Source: Streptomyces sp. F001
GTDB lineage: Bacteria > Actinomycetota > Actinomycetes > Streptomycetales > Streptomycetaceae
Direction of reading: 5' to 3'
DNA length: 64,000 nt
Assembly (NCBI RefSeq): GCF_004187715.1
Contig: NZ_QZWF01000006.1
Span: forward strand, 188,459 to 252,458
Shown here: one piece after another, positions 41,110 to 49,190 of the stretch
Position numbering within the stretch: the stretch's first letter is position 1
Layout: each line of letters starts with the position of its first letter
Translations under genes and position numbers: made by a program
Notes under the pieces: model-generated
Databases searched by the model: none
Seen by the model: the letters and a program-made list of their open reading frames with translations, nothing else
What the model was told of the DNA's origin: nothing

Positions 41110-42603
41110 ATGAGCCCAGATGTCGACCTCACCCTGCCGAAACCCGGCCATCACATCCTGCGCGACCGGCTGCTCGCCCTCGACTGCCGGCTGTTCGAGT
41201 TCGCCGCCGGACGTCACTGGCCCGCCGCCGAGCCCGTCCTGCCGAGGCTGAGCCGGAGCGCGAACCACGGGGTGCTGTGGTTCGCGACGGCGGGCCTGAT
41301 CGCGGCGAGCCGCACCCCGAGGGGCCGCCGGGCCGCCGTGCGGGGCGTGGCCTCGCTCGCCCTGGCGTCGGCCACCATCAACACTCTCGGCAAGCGCAGT
41401 GTGCGCCGCCCCCGCCCGGTCCTCGACCCCGTCCCGCTGGTCCGGCAGCTGAAGCGGCAGCCGATCACCACGTCGTTCCCGTCCGGTCACTCCGCCTCCG
41501 CGGCGGCCTTCGCCACCGGGGTGGCGATGGAGTCCTCCGCCTGGGGTGCCGTCGTGGCCCCGGTCGCGTTCTCGGTCGCCATGTCCCGCGTCTACACGGG
41601 GGTCCACTTCCCGAGCGACGTACTGGCGGGTGCGGTGCTCGGCATGGGCGCCGCGTTCGCCGTACGTGGTCTGGTGCCGAGCCGGGCGCAGGTCACACTG
41701 CCGGCCCGGCCGCGGGCCGAGGCTCCGCCACTGCCCGACGGAGAGGGCCTGGTCGTCGTGGCCAACACGGCGGCGGGCAGTGCGGACCGAGCGCGGGCGC
41801 TGCGGGACGCGCTGCCGCGGGCCGAGGTCGTCGAGTGCGCGCCGCAGGACGTGCGCGCCGAGCTGGAGAAGGCGGCCGCCCGGGCCCGGGTGCTCGGGGT
41901 GTGCGGTGGCGACGGCACGGTGAACGCGGCCGCGGAGATCGCCCTGCGCCGCGGCCTGCCGCTCGCGGTGCTGCCCGGAGGCAGCCTGAACCACTTCGCG
42001 AACGACCTGGGCGTGGCGGACGTCCGGACGCTGGCTCGCGCGGTCCGGCGGGGCGACGCCGTGCGGGTGGACGTGGGCCGGTTCTCCTGCGGCGAGAAGC
42101 AGGGCGTCTTCGTCAACACATGCAGTCTGGGCGTCTATCCGGAGCTGGTCCGTGAGCGGGACCGCTGGTCGCACCGGATCGGCAGCTGGCCGGCCGGGGT
42201 GCTCGCGGCGCTGTGCGTCCTGAGCGCGGACCGGCATCCGCTGGAGGTCGAACTCGGCGGCAGGACACGGCCGTTGTGGCTGTTGTTCGCCGGGAACGGC
42301 ACCTACCACCGGATGGGCCTCGCACCGGCCCGCCGGCTCGAGCTCGCGGACGGACAGCTCGACATACGGGTCGTGCACGGCGGGCGCGGACCGGCGCTGC
42401 GGCTGCTCGCCGCCGCCCTCGCCGGCCCGCTGACCCGCTCCCCGGCGCACGCGGCGATCCATGTGGGCCGGTTGCGGCTGTCCGGCGTCGCACCGGGCAC
42501 GCTGCTCGCCTACGACGGAGAGGTCACCGAGGTGGCGGGCGAGGTCACGCTGGAGAAGCTGCCCGAGGCACTGGTCGTCTACCGGCCCATACCCAGGGGA
42601 TGA
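41110..42603 (+). CDS. PAP2 phosphatase fused to diacylglycerol/lipid kinase domain
   Basis: A 497-residue bifunctional membrane protein. The N-terminal 200 residues are a PAP2-type lipid phosphatase with the three motifs KRSVRRPRP, TTSFPSGHSASAA and SRVYTGVHFPSD. The C-terminal part from about residue 215 is a DAGK-type kinase with VCGGDGTVNAAAEIALRRG and AVLPGGSLNHFANDLG. One domain removes and the other adds a phosphate to lipids, so it may recycle a lipid carrier or phosphatidic acid. The ATG at 41110 was chosen; it has little leader. It is divergent from the histidine phosphatase. Confidence 0.88.
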   Translation: MSPDVDLTLPKPGHHILRDRLLALDCRLFEFAAGRHWPAAEPVLPRLSRSANHGVLWFATAGLIAASRTPRGRRAAVRGVASLALASATINTLGKRSVRRPRPVLDPVPLVRQLKRQPITTSFPSGHSASAAAFATGVAMESSAWGAVVAPVAFSVAMSRVYTGVHFPSDVLAGAVLGMGAAFAVRGLVPSRAQVTLPARPRAEAPPLPDGEGLVVVANTAAGSADRARALRDALPRAEVVECAPQDVRAELEKAAARARVLGVCGGDGTVNAAAEIALRRGLPLAVLPGGSLNHFANDLGVADVRTLARAVRRGDAVRVDVGRFSCGEKQGVFVNTCSLGVYPELVRERDRWSHRIGSWPAGVLAALCVLSADRHPLEVELGGRTRPLWLLFAGNGTYHRMGLAPARRLELADGQLDIRVVHGGRGPALRLLAAALAGPLTRSPAHAAIHVGRLRLSGVAPGTLLAYDGEVTEVAGEVTLEKLPEALVVYRPIPRG

Positions 42604-42704
42604 CGGTCCGTCAGTCCATATTGCAGAACACAATGTCTCATCATTCGGCCCGGCGCGTACGGTGGCGGAGGACGTGAACCTGCGTGACGCGAAGGGGTAC
42701 AGCG

Positions 42705-43526
42705 ATGCCGAAAGCACAGGAGACCGCCGTCTACACGCACGGGCACCACGAGTCCGTGCTGCGTTCGCACACCTGGCGGACCGCCGCCAACTCCGCCGCG
42801 TACCTCCTCGGCTCGCTGCAGCCCCGCATGAAGATCCTGGACGTCGGCTGCGGGCCCGGCACCATCACCGCCGACCTGGCCGCGCTGGTCCCTGACGGCC
42901 ATGTCACCGGTGTCGACTCCGCACCGGACATCCTGGACCGGGCGCGGGCCACGGCGGCCGAACGCGGCCTGACCAACGCCGACTTCGCGGTCGCCGACGT
43001 GCACGCCCTGGACTTCCCGGACGACACCTTCTGCGTGGTCCACGCCCACCAGGTGCTCCAGCACGTCGGTGATCCCGTGCAGGCACTGCGCGAGATGCGG
43101 CGGGTGACGAAACCGGGCGGGCTCATCGCCGCCCGCGACTCGGACTACGCGGCGATGACCTGGCACCCCGCCTCACCCGGCCTCGACGACTGGCTGGACC
43201 TGTACCGCAGGGTGGCCCGCGCCAACGGCGGTGAGCCGGACGCGGGACGCCGGCTGAAGTCCTGGGCGCTGCAAGCGGGGCTCACCGACATCACCGCCAC
43301 GTCCGGCACCTGGACGTTCTCGACGCCGGAGGAGCGGGAGTGGTGGAGCGGCCTGTGGGCGGACCGCACCCTCGCGTCCGCCTACGCACAGCGGGCCACG
43401 GAGGGCGGGCATGCGAGCCCGCAGCAGTTGCGGGCCGTATCGGAGGCCTGGCGCCGATGGGGGAAACAGGACGACGGCTGGTTCGCGGTTCTGCACGGAG
43501 AAATTCTGTGCCGCAAGGAAGCCTGA
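42705..43526 (+). CDS. Class I SAM-dependent methyltransferase (UbiE-like)
   Basis: A 273-residue methyltransferase. Motif I is ILDVGCGPGTITADLAAL near residue 45, then VTGVDSAPDILDRA, and VVHAHQVLQHVGDPVQALRE with KPGGLIAARDSD form the later motifs. The ATG at 42705 follows AAGGGG; a GTG at 42684 is possible. The first 20 residues are rich in His (THGHHESVLRSHTW), normal for this subgroup. A 56-residue membrane protein gene starts 42 bases downstream. Substrate unknown. Confidence 0.88.
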   Translation: MPKAQETAVYTHGHHESVLRSHTWRTAANSAAYLLGSLQPRMKILDVGCGPGTITADLAALVPDGHVTGVDSAPDILDRARATAAERGLTNADFAVADVHALDFPDDTFCVVHAHQVLQHVGDPVQALREMRRVTKPGGLIAARDSDYAAMTWHPASPGLDDWLDLYRRVARANGGEPDAGRRLKSWALQAGLTDITATSGTWTFSTPEEREWWSGLWADRTLASAYAQRATEGGHASPQQLRAVSEAWRRWGKQDDGWFAVLHGEILCRKEA

Positions 43527-43568
43527 ACATTCCTTTTCGGGAAACTCGGAGAGCAGGAGGTTCACATT

Positions 43569-43739
43569 ATGGTTCCCATCCTGCTGGTACTGCTTTTGGT
43601 GCTGATTCTGTTCGGCGCCGGATTCGCGGTAGAGGTGCTTTGGTGGATTGCGATCGCGGTCCTTGTTCTGTGGCTGCTGGGCTTCCTGATGCGGGGTACG
43701 ACCGCAGCCGGAGGCAGGGGCCGCTGGTACAGGTGGTGA
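43569..43739 (+). CDS. 56-residue hydrophobic membrane protein
   Basis: The ATG at 43569 is preceded by AGGAGG eight bases upstream, and the frame runs 56 codons to a TGA at 43737. The protein has two hydrophobic segments, VPILLVLLLVLILFGAGFAV and VLWWIAIAVLVLWLLGFLM, and a basic tail ending GRGRWYRW. It resembles small hydrophobic stress-linked membrane proteins that occur in many actinomycetes. It follows the methyltransferase and is convergent with the gas vesicle operon. Confidence 0.7.
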   Translation: MVPILLVLLLVLILFGAGFAVEVLWWIAIAVLVLWLLGFLMRGTTAAGGRGRWYRW

Positions 43740-43753
43740 ACTGACCCGGGAGC

Positions 43754-44038
43754 TCAGTCCCGGGGCAGCAACGGTCCGAGCGGCCCGAGGTCCAGATTCA
43801 GGTCCTCGGGCCGCAGTCCGTAGCGCTCGCGCAGCTCGGTCATCCGGTCGTCGAGCAGCATCAGGGTGAGCCCGATCCGCTCCTCCTGCTCCTCGCTGAG
43901 ATCACCCGTGTCGAACCGGCGCAGCGCCTGCCGTTCCATCAGCTGGCGCAGCAGTTCCACGACGGTGAGAACGAGCTTGACCAGATCGCGCTCGACGGTG
44001 TCGGGCTCGAGCTCGAGACGGCCCCGGCGGGCCGTCAC
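43754..44038 (-). CDS. gvpK: Gas vesicle protein GvpK
   Basis: A 94-residue protein with the GvpK signature: RLELEPDTVERDLVKLVLTV, LLRQLMERQALRRFDTGDLS and IGLTLMLLDDRM. GvpK is an accessory protein needed for gas vesicle assembly. It is the last gene of the operon; its ATG overlaps the stop of gvpS by 4 bases. A CCCGGG stem spans the region after its stop. Confidence 0.93.
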   Translation of the reverse strand: MTARRGRLELEPDTVERDLVKLVLTVVELLRQLMERQALRRFDTGDLSEEQEERIGLTLMLLDDRMTELRERYGLRPEDLNLDLGPLGPLLPRD

Positions 44039-44223
44039 AGGTCCTCACCCCAGGGGGCCGGCACCCGGTCGTTCACCGAGCTGATCAGCGCGTTGAGGTC
44101 GATACGGACGAGATCGACGTCCGCGATGCGCAGGGTGACGTCGCCGGTGATCACGACCCCGCCCGCCAGCAGTCGGTCGAGCAGGTCCACGAGGGCGACC
44201 TCACGGCGTTCGATCACCGTCAC
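44035..44223 (-). CDS. gvpS: GvpA/GvpJ-like small gas vesicle protein (GvpS)
   Basis: A 62-residue GvpA-fold protein: VALVDLLDRLLAGGVVITGD followed by VTLRIADVDLVRIDLNALIS. This is the two-helix, two-strand core shared by GvpA, J, M and S, without any extension. Its place between gvpL and gvpK matches gvpS in actinomycete clusters. It overlaps both neighbours by 4 bases. Confidence 0.9.
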   Translation of the reverse strand: MTVIERREVALVDLLDRLLAGGVVITGDVTLRIADVDLVRIDLNALISSVNDRVPAPWGEDL

Positions 44224-44996
44224 GGCTTCTCCCCCGCGAAGGAATAGGCCGCCCAGGGGCCGGTGAGTTCCACCCGCATTCCGGGCGCGTCGTCCTTCGT
44301 CCGGTCCACGATTTCCACGAACTCCTCGGATTCGGCGCGCGACACCAGATAGGCCGCATTCAGAACATTACGGCCGGAGGTACCGGACAGTGCGGAATCC
44401 TGCGGCGTGTGCAGCCGGGATTCGTCGGCATGCGCGGCAAGCGTTTCATGCAGCCGGGTCGCGAACTCCTCGGCTTTCCGCCACCTGTCCTCCTGCTCCC
44501 GGGCGCGCATACTGCGCTGCCGCAGATAGTCCCGCCCGGACACGGCTTTCCCGGCCGTCGGCTCGCTTTCCGCAGTTCCCCCGGGAGTTTCCCCGGGTGC
44601 GGATTCGAGGTACACCTTCACACCCCATTCCACCCGCCCCTGAAGTCGGTCGAGAGTGCGCCGGAAGTCGCCCTCGCGGGCCTCCAGCATCATGCGTACG
44701 CCGCTGTCGTCCCGGAACACCGTGGCCAGCCGGAGCGGCAGCGGCGTGGTCACCGTCATCAGCGCGTCGATCACGCCGTGGTGGGCACGGGCGGTGACCG
44801 TGAGCCACTCCAGGTCCTCCAGATGGGCACGGAGCGGCTCCTCCGCGAAGTCCCGCTCCGGCACCGCACTGACCACGGCGACCAGACCGCGATGGTGCAG
44901 CAGCTTGGGCGGGGCACCCACCACGCCGGTCAGCTGGGTCTGCAGGGCCGCACCGAAAGGACGGCAGACGGCGTACACGTACCGCAGTCCGGTCAT
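44220..44996 (-). CDS. gvpL: Gas vesicle protein GvpL (GvpL/GvpF family)
   Basis: A 258-residue protein of the GvpL/F family. It starts with GLRYVYAVCRPF, has TPLPLRLATVFRDDSGVRMM with the family Leu-Pro-X-Arg-X-Gly-like region, WGVKVYLES, and GRNVLNAAYLVSRAESEEF and ELTGPWAAYSFAG at the end. These proteins bind GvpA and help to start or build the vesicle shell. It overlaps gvpJ and gvpS by 4 bases each. Confidence 0.92.
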   Translation of the reverse strand: MTGLRYVYAVCRPFGAALQTQLTGVVGAPPKLLHHRGLVAVVSAVPERDFAEEPLRAHLEDLEWLTVTARAHHGVIDALMTVTTPLPLRLATVFRDDSGVRMMLEAREGDFRRTLDRLQGRVEWGVKVYLESAPGETPGGTAESEPTAGKAVSGRDYLRQRSMRAREQEDRWRKAEEFATRLHETLAAHADESRLHTPQDSALSGTSGRNVLNAAYLVSRAESEEFVEIVDRTKDDAPGMRVELTGPWAAYSFAGEKP

Positions 44997-45319
44997 GAGG
45001 CCTCCTCCTGTGGACGGCCGGTCTCCAGCTCCGCCAGCCGCTCACGCAACTCGGCGTTCTCCCGGGCGAGTTCGGAGCGGCGGGCCCGGGACGACAGCGC
45101 CGGGTCGTCCTCCCACCAGTCGATGCCCATCTCCTTCGCCTTGTCGACGGAGGCGACGATGAGCCGCAGCTTGACGGTGAGCAGCTCGATGTCGAGCAGG
45201 TTGATCCGGATGTCGCCCGCGATGACGACGCCCTTGTCGAGCACGCGTTCCAGGATGTCGGCAAGGTTGGCGCCACCGTCGTGGCCGTAGGGCTCGGGGA
45301 GCCGGCTGGGCGAGGTCAT
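44993..45319 (-). CDS. gvpJ: Gas vesicle protein GvpJ
   Basis: A 108-residue GvpA-like protein. The core LADILERVLDKGVVIAGDIR and INLLDIELLTVKLRLIVASV is followed by the GvpJ-type KAKEMGIDWWEDDPAL and a charged coiled tail (LARENAELRERLAELE). It is a minor shell component. It overlaps gvpZ and gvpL by 4 bases. Confidence 0.92.
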   Translation of the reverse strand: MTSPSRLPEPYGHDGGANLADILERVLDKGVVIAGDIRINLLDIELLTVKLRLIVASVDKAKEMGIDWWEDDPALSSRARRSELARENAELRERLAELETGRPQEEAS

Positions 45320-46392
45320 CGACGGCTCCCGGCGTCGGCGTGCTCGTCCCGGTACTCGTCCTCGGTCTCCTTCTCCGCTTCCGGCTCCCCTTCTTCCCGG
45401 GGTTCCTCCTCTTCGTATTCCTCTTCGGGTTCCCCTTCTTCGCCGTATTCCTCGTCGTACTCCCGGTACTCGTCCTGGCCGTCGGCCTCCTCCTCGAGGT
45501 CCTCGTCTTCGGGGACCTCTTCCGCTGCGATCGCGTCCTCGTGATCGCGTACGACCTCACCGTCGCGGATCTCCCCGCGCCAGCCGTCCTCCGCCTCTCC
45601 CCTGAGCGTGATGTGGCGGGCGTAGTTCTTCAGGTCGAGCCGGGCTCGGCGGCCCTGGGCACGCCACAGGTTGCCGGTCTTCTCGAAGAGGCCCTTGGGG
45701 TAGTACTCGATCACCAGCAGGACCCGGGTGAGATGGTCGGCGAGCCGGTGGAAGGAGACGACGCCCTTCGTCGTGCCCTTGGCACCTTCCGAGGTCCAGG
45801 TGATCCGGTCGTCGGGCAGCTGCTCGGTGGTGTGGGCCTTCCAGCTGCGGTTCGACCAGAAGACCTTCAGCTGCCAGTCCGAGGTCGTGTCGTCGGCCCG
45901 TTCGGCACTCTTGACGCCCTTGGCGAAGGTGCTGAAGTCCTGGTAGCGGGTCCACTGGTCGTACGCCGTGCGCAGCGGCACGCCCACGTCGACGGACTCG
46001 ATGATCACGGTCGGCCGGTGGCCGGAGCCGCCCCTGCGGCCGCCCTTGCCGCCGGTCAGGTGCTTGAGCGCGCCGACCACGTTGTCCTTGGCACGCGAGG
46101 CGCCGACTTCCAGCGCTGCGCGCACCGGGCCCTTGCCCTCGGCCAGCTTGCGGCCGCCGTCCAGGGCGAGCCGGGCGAGGCCCGGGCTGCGGCCCTCGGC
46201 GATGTCGTTCAGCTTGACGGTGGTCTCGCCGAGCCTGCGGCCGAAGCCGGTCAGCAGCCGCACGGCCTGGGCGGCGAGATACTCCCGCGCCTCGGCCTTG
46301 AGCCGGTCCGCGGCCTCGCTGCGGGCCACGTCGGCGAACGGGTGTGGGCGCCGGCCTGCCGCGGAGGCCGCAGATCCGAGAGTGTCGGTCAT
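45316..46392 (-). CDS. gvpZ: Gas vesicle cluster SRPBCC-domain protein (GvpZ) with acidic tail
   Basis: A 358-residue protein. The N-terminal 110 residues are helical and basic. Residues about 125-265 form an SRPBCC/polyketide-cyclase-like domain (IIESVDVGVPLRTAYDQW, WTRYQDFSTFAKGVKS, RLADHLTRVLLVIEYYPKG). The last 80 residues are almost all Glu, Asp, Tyr and Gly (EEADGQDEYREYDEEYGEEG). It is known mainly from actinomycete gas vesicle clusters and its role is unclear. The acidic tail is opposite in charge to the Lys/Ala-rich tail of GvpY encoded just upstream. It overlaps gvpY and gvpJ by 4 bases. Confidence 0.85.
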   Translation of the reverse strand: MTDTLGSAASAAGRRPHPFADVARSEAADRLKAEAREYLAAQAVRLLTGFGRRLGETTVKLNDIAEGRSPGLARLALDGGRKLAEGKGPVRAALEVGASRAKDNVVGALKHLTGGKGGRRGGSGHRPTVIIESVDVGVPLRTAYDQWTRYQDFSTFAKGVKSAERADDTTSDWQLKVFWSNRSWKAHTTEQLPDDRITWTSEGAKGTTKGVVSFHRLADHLTRVLLVIEYYPKGLFEKTGNLWRAQGRRARLDLKNYARHITLRGEAEDGWRGEIRDGEVVRDHEDAIAAEEVPEDEDLEEEADGQDEYREYDEEYGEEGEPEEEYEEEEPREEGEPEAEKETEDEYRDEHADAGSRR

Positions 46393-47078
46393 CGGTCGCC
46401 GCCCCCCTTCGGGATCCGGGCGGACGCCGGCTTGCGGGCCGCCGACTTGGCGGAGGCCGTCTTCCGTGCGGCGGTCCGCTTCGCCGCCGTCTTCTCGGCG
46501 GGGGCCTTGCGCGCGGGCGCCTTCTTGGCGGCGGCCTTCTTCGCCGGTGCCTGCTTGCGGGCGGGCCGCTCGGACTCCGCCTCGACCTCGTCGACCGGCT
46601 CCTGCGCGTCCGGCCCCTCGGTCTCCGGCCCTTCGGCGTCCGGGCCGTGGGTGTCCGGCTCCTCGGTCTCCGGCCCCTCGGCGTCCGACCCGTGGGTGTC
46701 CGGCTCCTCCGTCTCCGGCCGCTCCTCGTCCCCGTACCGCCGGTCCGGCCGCTGCGGCACGACGCCGCCGAGCCGTTCACGGACCCCGGCGGTGCGGTCG
46801 TGCAGCCGGTCGGCGAGGGCGTCGAGCTGCCGCTCGACCAGGGCGCCGGACGCCGCACCGCCCACGCCGCGCAGGTCCTCGCGGAGCTGGTCCCCGATCT
46901 CCTTGAACTGCGGGTTGTTCCGCAGCTGCCCGGACACCAGGTCCGCGAGCGCCCGCGGGCTCAGCTGCATCCGCTTGCCGGCCACCAGCGTGCCGACGGC
47001 GAACGCCAGTTTCAGTTTCCTCGTGCGTCCGAGGACGTATCCGGCCCCTATCGCGAGGCCCAGTCCCACTCGGTTCAT
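46389..47078 (-). CDS. gvpY: Gas vesicle cluster protein GvpY with histone H1-like tail
   Basis: A 229-residue protein. Residues 1-35 contain a hydrophobic, basic segment (VGLGLAIGAGYVLGRTRKLK). Residues about 40-115 are helical. Residues about 118-160 hold an acidic repeat of 15 residues (ETEEPDTHGSDAEGP) 2.6 times, a 45-base DNA repeat. The C-terminus is rich in Lys, Ala and Pro (KQAPAKKAAAKKAPARKAPA), like histone H1. Actinomycete gvp clusters carry such a gene between gvpG and gvpZ. Its function is unknown. It overlaps gvpG and gvpZ by 4 bases. Confidence 0.82.
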   Translation of the reverse strand: MNRVGLGLAIGAGYVLGRTRKLKLAFAVGTLVAGKRMQLSPRALADLVSGQLRNNPQFKEIGDQLREDLRGVGGAASGALVERQLDALADRLHDRTAGVRERLGGVVPQRPDRRYGDEERPETEEPDTHGSDAEGPETEEPDTHGPDAEGPETEGPDAQEPVDEVEAESERPARKQAPAKKAAAKKAPARKAPAEKTAAKRTAARKTASAKSAARKPASARIPKGGGDR

Positions 47079-47353
47079 CGTGTCGTCCCGTCGTCCGTTC
47101 CCACGGCCGCGGCTCCCGGACCGCCACGCAGCCCGGTCTCCAGCCGGTCGAGGAGTTCGTCCTCACGGCGGTCGAACTCCTCCTCGTCGATCTCGCCCGC
47201 CTCCAGCCGCCGCTCCAGCAGGGCGAGCTCGCCCCGTACCGCGGCCGGGTCGTAGTACCGCCGTTCCGCCTCGCGCAGCACCTGTCCGATCACCCATGCG
47301 CTGCCGCGCACCGGGGCGAACGGCAGCAGCAGTACCTCTCCGATCAGGCCCAT
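47075..47353 (-). CDS. gvpG: Gas vesicle protein GvpG
   Basis: A 92-residue GvpG: GLIGEVLLLPFAPVRGSAWV, then LREAERRYYDPAAVRGEL and RRLEAGEIDEEEFDRREDEL. This is the full family signature. GvpG is an assembly protein found beside gvpF. It starts 3 bases after the gvpF stop and overlaps gvpY by 4 bases. Confidence 0.93.
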   Translation of the reverse strand: MGLIGEVLLLPFAPVRGSAWVIGQVLREAERRYYDPAAVRGELALLERRLEAGEIDEEEFDRREDELLDRLETGLRGGPGAAAVGTDDGTTR

Positions 47354-47356
47354 GGG

Positions 47357-48130
47357 CTACTCCCCGGCCGTATCCGCGCGGCCGGCCGTGCTGCCCGCCG
47401 GCTCGGCGGGGCCGGGCTCGACGAAGCTGTACGGCGGAAGCGGTCCGTTGACCCGCAGATCGAGGTGCGGACGGCTCTTGCGGACCTGCTCCACCGCGGT
47501 CACGAACATCTCGGCGGCGCCCCGGTCCACCAGGAACGAGACGTTGGCCAGCCAACCCGTGGAGTCGGGTCCCACGCTCACGGCCTCGGCAACCGGTTCC
47601 AGGGCGCGCTGCACCTCGGCAGCGTCCTCGGCCTCCCGGGTCTGCACCGCGGCGGCGACCATCTCGCCGAGCCGCAGCTTCTGTTCGTGACTGCCGCCGC
47701 CCGACTGCCGGTTGGCCTCCGCCAGGGCCCGGATCTCCGGGTTCTCGGCCATCACACGGTGCAGGACCGCCTCCTCGACGTGTGAGGCCTTGATGTTGTA
47801 CTCGACCTTGCCGGCCAGGGCCCGCAGCCGCTCCCGGTAGTGCGCGGCGCGCTCGGCGAGGACGCCGGTGACCGCGTCGTCGTCGGGGGCGACGCTGCCG
47901 AACCGCATGGGCAGCACACAGCCGGCCGATCCGGCCTCGGCGAGCACGTTCTGATGGGCCATCAGGTCCCTGCGCTTGGGGCGCAGACCTTCGGGTGCGT
48001 CGCTGACGATCGCCGTCAGGTCGCCCTCCGTCAGGATGCGCACGGGTCGGGCGGGATCACCGACGCCGCCCATGCCCTCGGGGAGCGCGGAGTGCGAGCG
48101 TGCGGTGATCCCGTAGACGTACGTGCTCAC
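47357..48130 (-). CDS. gvpF: Gas vesicle protein GvpF (GvpL/GvpF family)
   Basis: A 257-residue GvpF: YVYGITARSHSALPEGMGG at the start, VLPMRFGSVAPDDDAVTGVL near residue 75, KVEYNIKASHVEEAVLHRV, then WLANVSFLVDRGAAEMFV and VNGPLPPYSFV. GvpF lies at the inner face of the growing vesicle and binds GvpA. Its ATG overlaps the gvpA stop in an ATGA. Confidence 0.93.
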   Translation of the reverse strand: MSTYVYGITARSHSALPEGMGGVGDPARPVRILTEGDLTAIVSDAPEGLRPKRRDLMAHQNVLAEAGSAGCVLPMRFGSVAPDDDAVTGVLAERAAHYRERLRALAGKVEYNIKASHVEEAVLHRVMAENPEIRALAEANRQSGGGSHEQKLRLGEMVAAAVQTREAEDAAEVQRALEPVAEAVSVGPDSTGWLANVSFLVDRGAAEMFVTAVEQVRKSRPHLDLRVNGPLPPYSFVEPGPAEPAGSTAGRADTAGE

Positions 48131-48561
48131 TCCTGCTCCTCCTTCCGGCGGGCGGCGGTGGCCTTGCGGGCGCGCGGCCGGGGCTCGCTCTCGGCCTGCG
48201 AACCCTCCTCACGGGCCTGCTTGAAGGCGTCGGAGACGGTCTGCGCGGCGCCGGACAGTGCGCCCTTGGACTTGCCGCGCGCGCCGGACTCGGTGATCTC
48301 ACCGACGATGTCGGGCAGGCCGGGGCTCTTGCGCGGCCCGGCCTCCAGGTCGAGCCGGTTGCACGCCTCGGCGAAGCGCAGATAGGTGTCGACGCTGGCG
48401 ACGACGACCCGGACGTCGATCTTCAGGATCTCGATACCGACGAGGGAGACACGTACGAAGGCGTCGATGACGAGTCCTCGGTCGAGGACCAGCTCCAGGA
48501 CGTCGTACAGGCCGCTGGAGCCGCCTCCACCGCCGGTCTGCTGTGCCGGGACAACGGTCAT
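48127..48561 (-). CDS. gvpA: Gas vesicle major structural protein GvpA
   Basis: A 144-residue GvpA. The conserved core is LYDVLELVLDRGLVIDAFVR, VSLVGIEILKIDVRVVVASV and DTYLRFAEACNRLDL. A long charged tail follows (about 65 residues, ending RKATAARRKEEQE), which cyanobacterial GvpA lacks but actinomycete ones have. The ATG at 48561 follows AAGGAGGACC. The same frame is open upstream through the 27-base repeats to 49143, but no good start occurs there. The shell of gas vesicles is built mainly of this protein. Confidence 0.92.
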   Translation of the reverse strand: MTVVPAQQTGGGGGSSGLYDVLELVLDRGLVIDAFVRVSLVGIEILKIDVRVVVASVDTYLRFAEACNRLDLEAGPRKSPGLPDIVGEITESGARGKSKGALSGAAQTVSDAFKQAREEGSQAESEPRPRARKATAARRKEEQE

Positions 48562-48580
48562 GCCGACCGGTCCTCCTTGT

Positions 48581-48717
48581 CTGTTCTGTCTTGGGATGTG
48601 GGGGGCTCTGTTCTGTCTTGGGATGCGGGGGGCTCTGTTCTGTCTTGGGATGCGGGGGGCTCTGTTCTGTCTTGGGATGCGGGGGGCTCTGTTCTGTCTT
48701 GGGATGCGGGGGGGGGG
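48581..48717 (-). repeat. 27-bp tandem repeat array in the gvpO-gvpA gap
   Basis: Five copies of a 27-base unit, CTCTGTTCTGTCTTGGGATG followed by CGGGGGG, at 48581-48605 (partial), 48606, 48633, 48660 and 48687. The four full copies are identical and the last one ends in a run of ten G. It fills the space between the gvpO stop and the gvpA ribosome site. Read on the gvp strand it is open in the gvpA frame (unit PRIPRQNRA), but it has no start codon of its own. Confidence 0.9.
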
Positions 48718-48731
48718 CACGGGCGGGTGGC

Positions 48732-49085
48732 CTAACGGCCGCCGGGCCTGTGTGCGTCGGCCCGCCCGCGTTCGTAGCGGCGAACGCGCCGGTAGCCGGT
48801 GAGCTGTCCGTCCGGGTCGAGGTCGACCTGGTAGCTCGCCATCAGGCTCATCGTGTCGGGCACGCGGGCGAGTTCGAGGACCTCGACCTCCAGCGACCAG
48901 CCGTCCTCGGTCTGTTCGAAGGACGACACCGTCTCGGCGGCCATGCCGGTGAGTTCCGCCAGCTGGGTGCGCGCATGACGCAGCACCTGCATGGGGCCCG
49001 GCCGGTCGTCCGCCGTAGGGTCTTCGGTGCGTTCGGGGTCGTGACGTGAATGCTGTGCATCCGATGTGTTGTTTGTGTTCGACAT
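48732..49085 (-). CDS. gvpO: Gas vesicle protein GvpO
   Basis: A 117-residue GvpO. After a hydrophilic N-terminus (MSNTNNTSDAQHSRHD) comes the GvpO domain: PMQVLRHARTQLAELTGMAA, SFEQTEDGWSLEVEVLELAR and LMASYQVDLDPDGQLTGYRR. In haloarchaea GvpO affects expression or assembly. The ATG at 49085 follows GAGGTGG; the frame is open to 49187 without better support. It is the first gene of the gvp operon, and the promoter should lie between 49086 and about 49190. Confidence 0.88.
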   Translation of the reverse strand: MSNTNNTSDAQHSRHDPERTEDPTADDRPGPMQVLRHARTQLAELTGMAAETVSSFEQTEDGWSLEVEVLELARVPDTMSLMASYQVDLDPDGQLTGYRRVRRYERGRADAHRPGGR

Positions 49086-49190
49086 GGCCACCTCGAACTC
49101 CGGGTGGCCGCTCGGCCCTTGGCCAAACCTTCGGAAAACGCACACCCCCGCCGCGGGGCGTATCACGCCTGCGCAGGGGCGGTACATGTG

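Noticed and set aside
48581..48717. CRISPR array
   Set aside because: The 27-base units are directly adjacent with no spacers, and no cas genes are near.
48127..49143. GvpA with a long N-terminal repeat extension
   Set aside because: The frame is open through the repeats, but the only good ribosome site is before 48561, and the extension would overlap gvpO.
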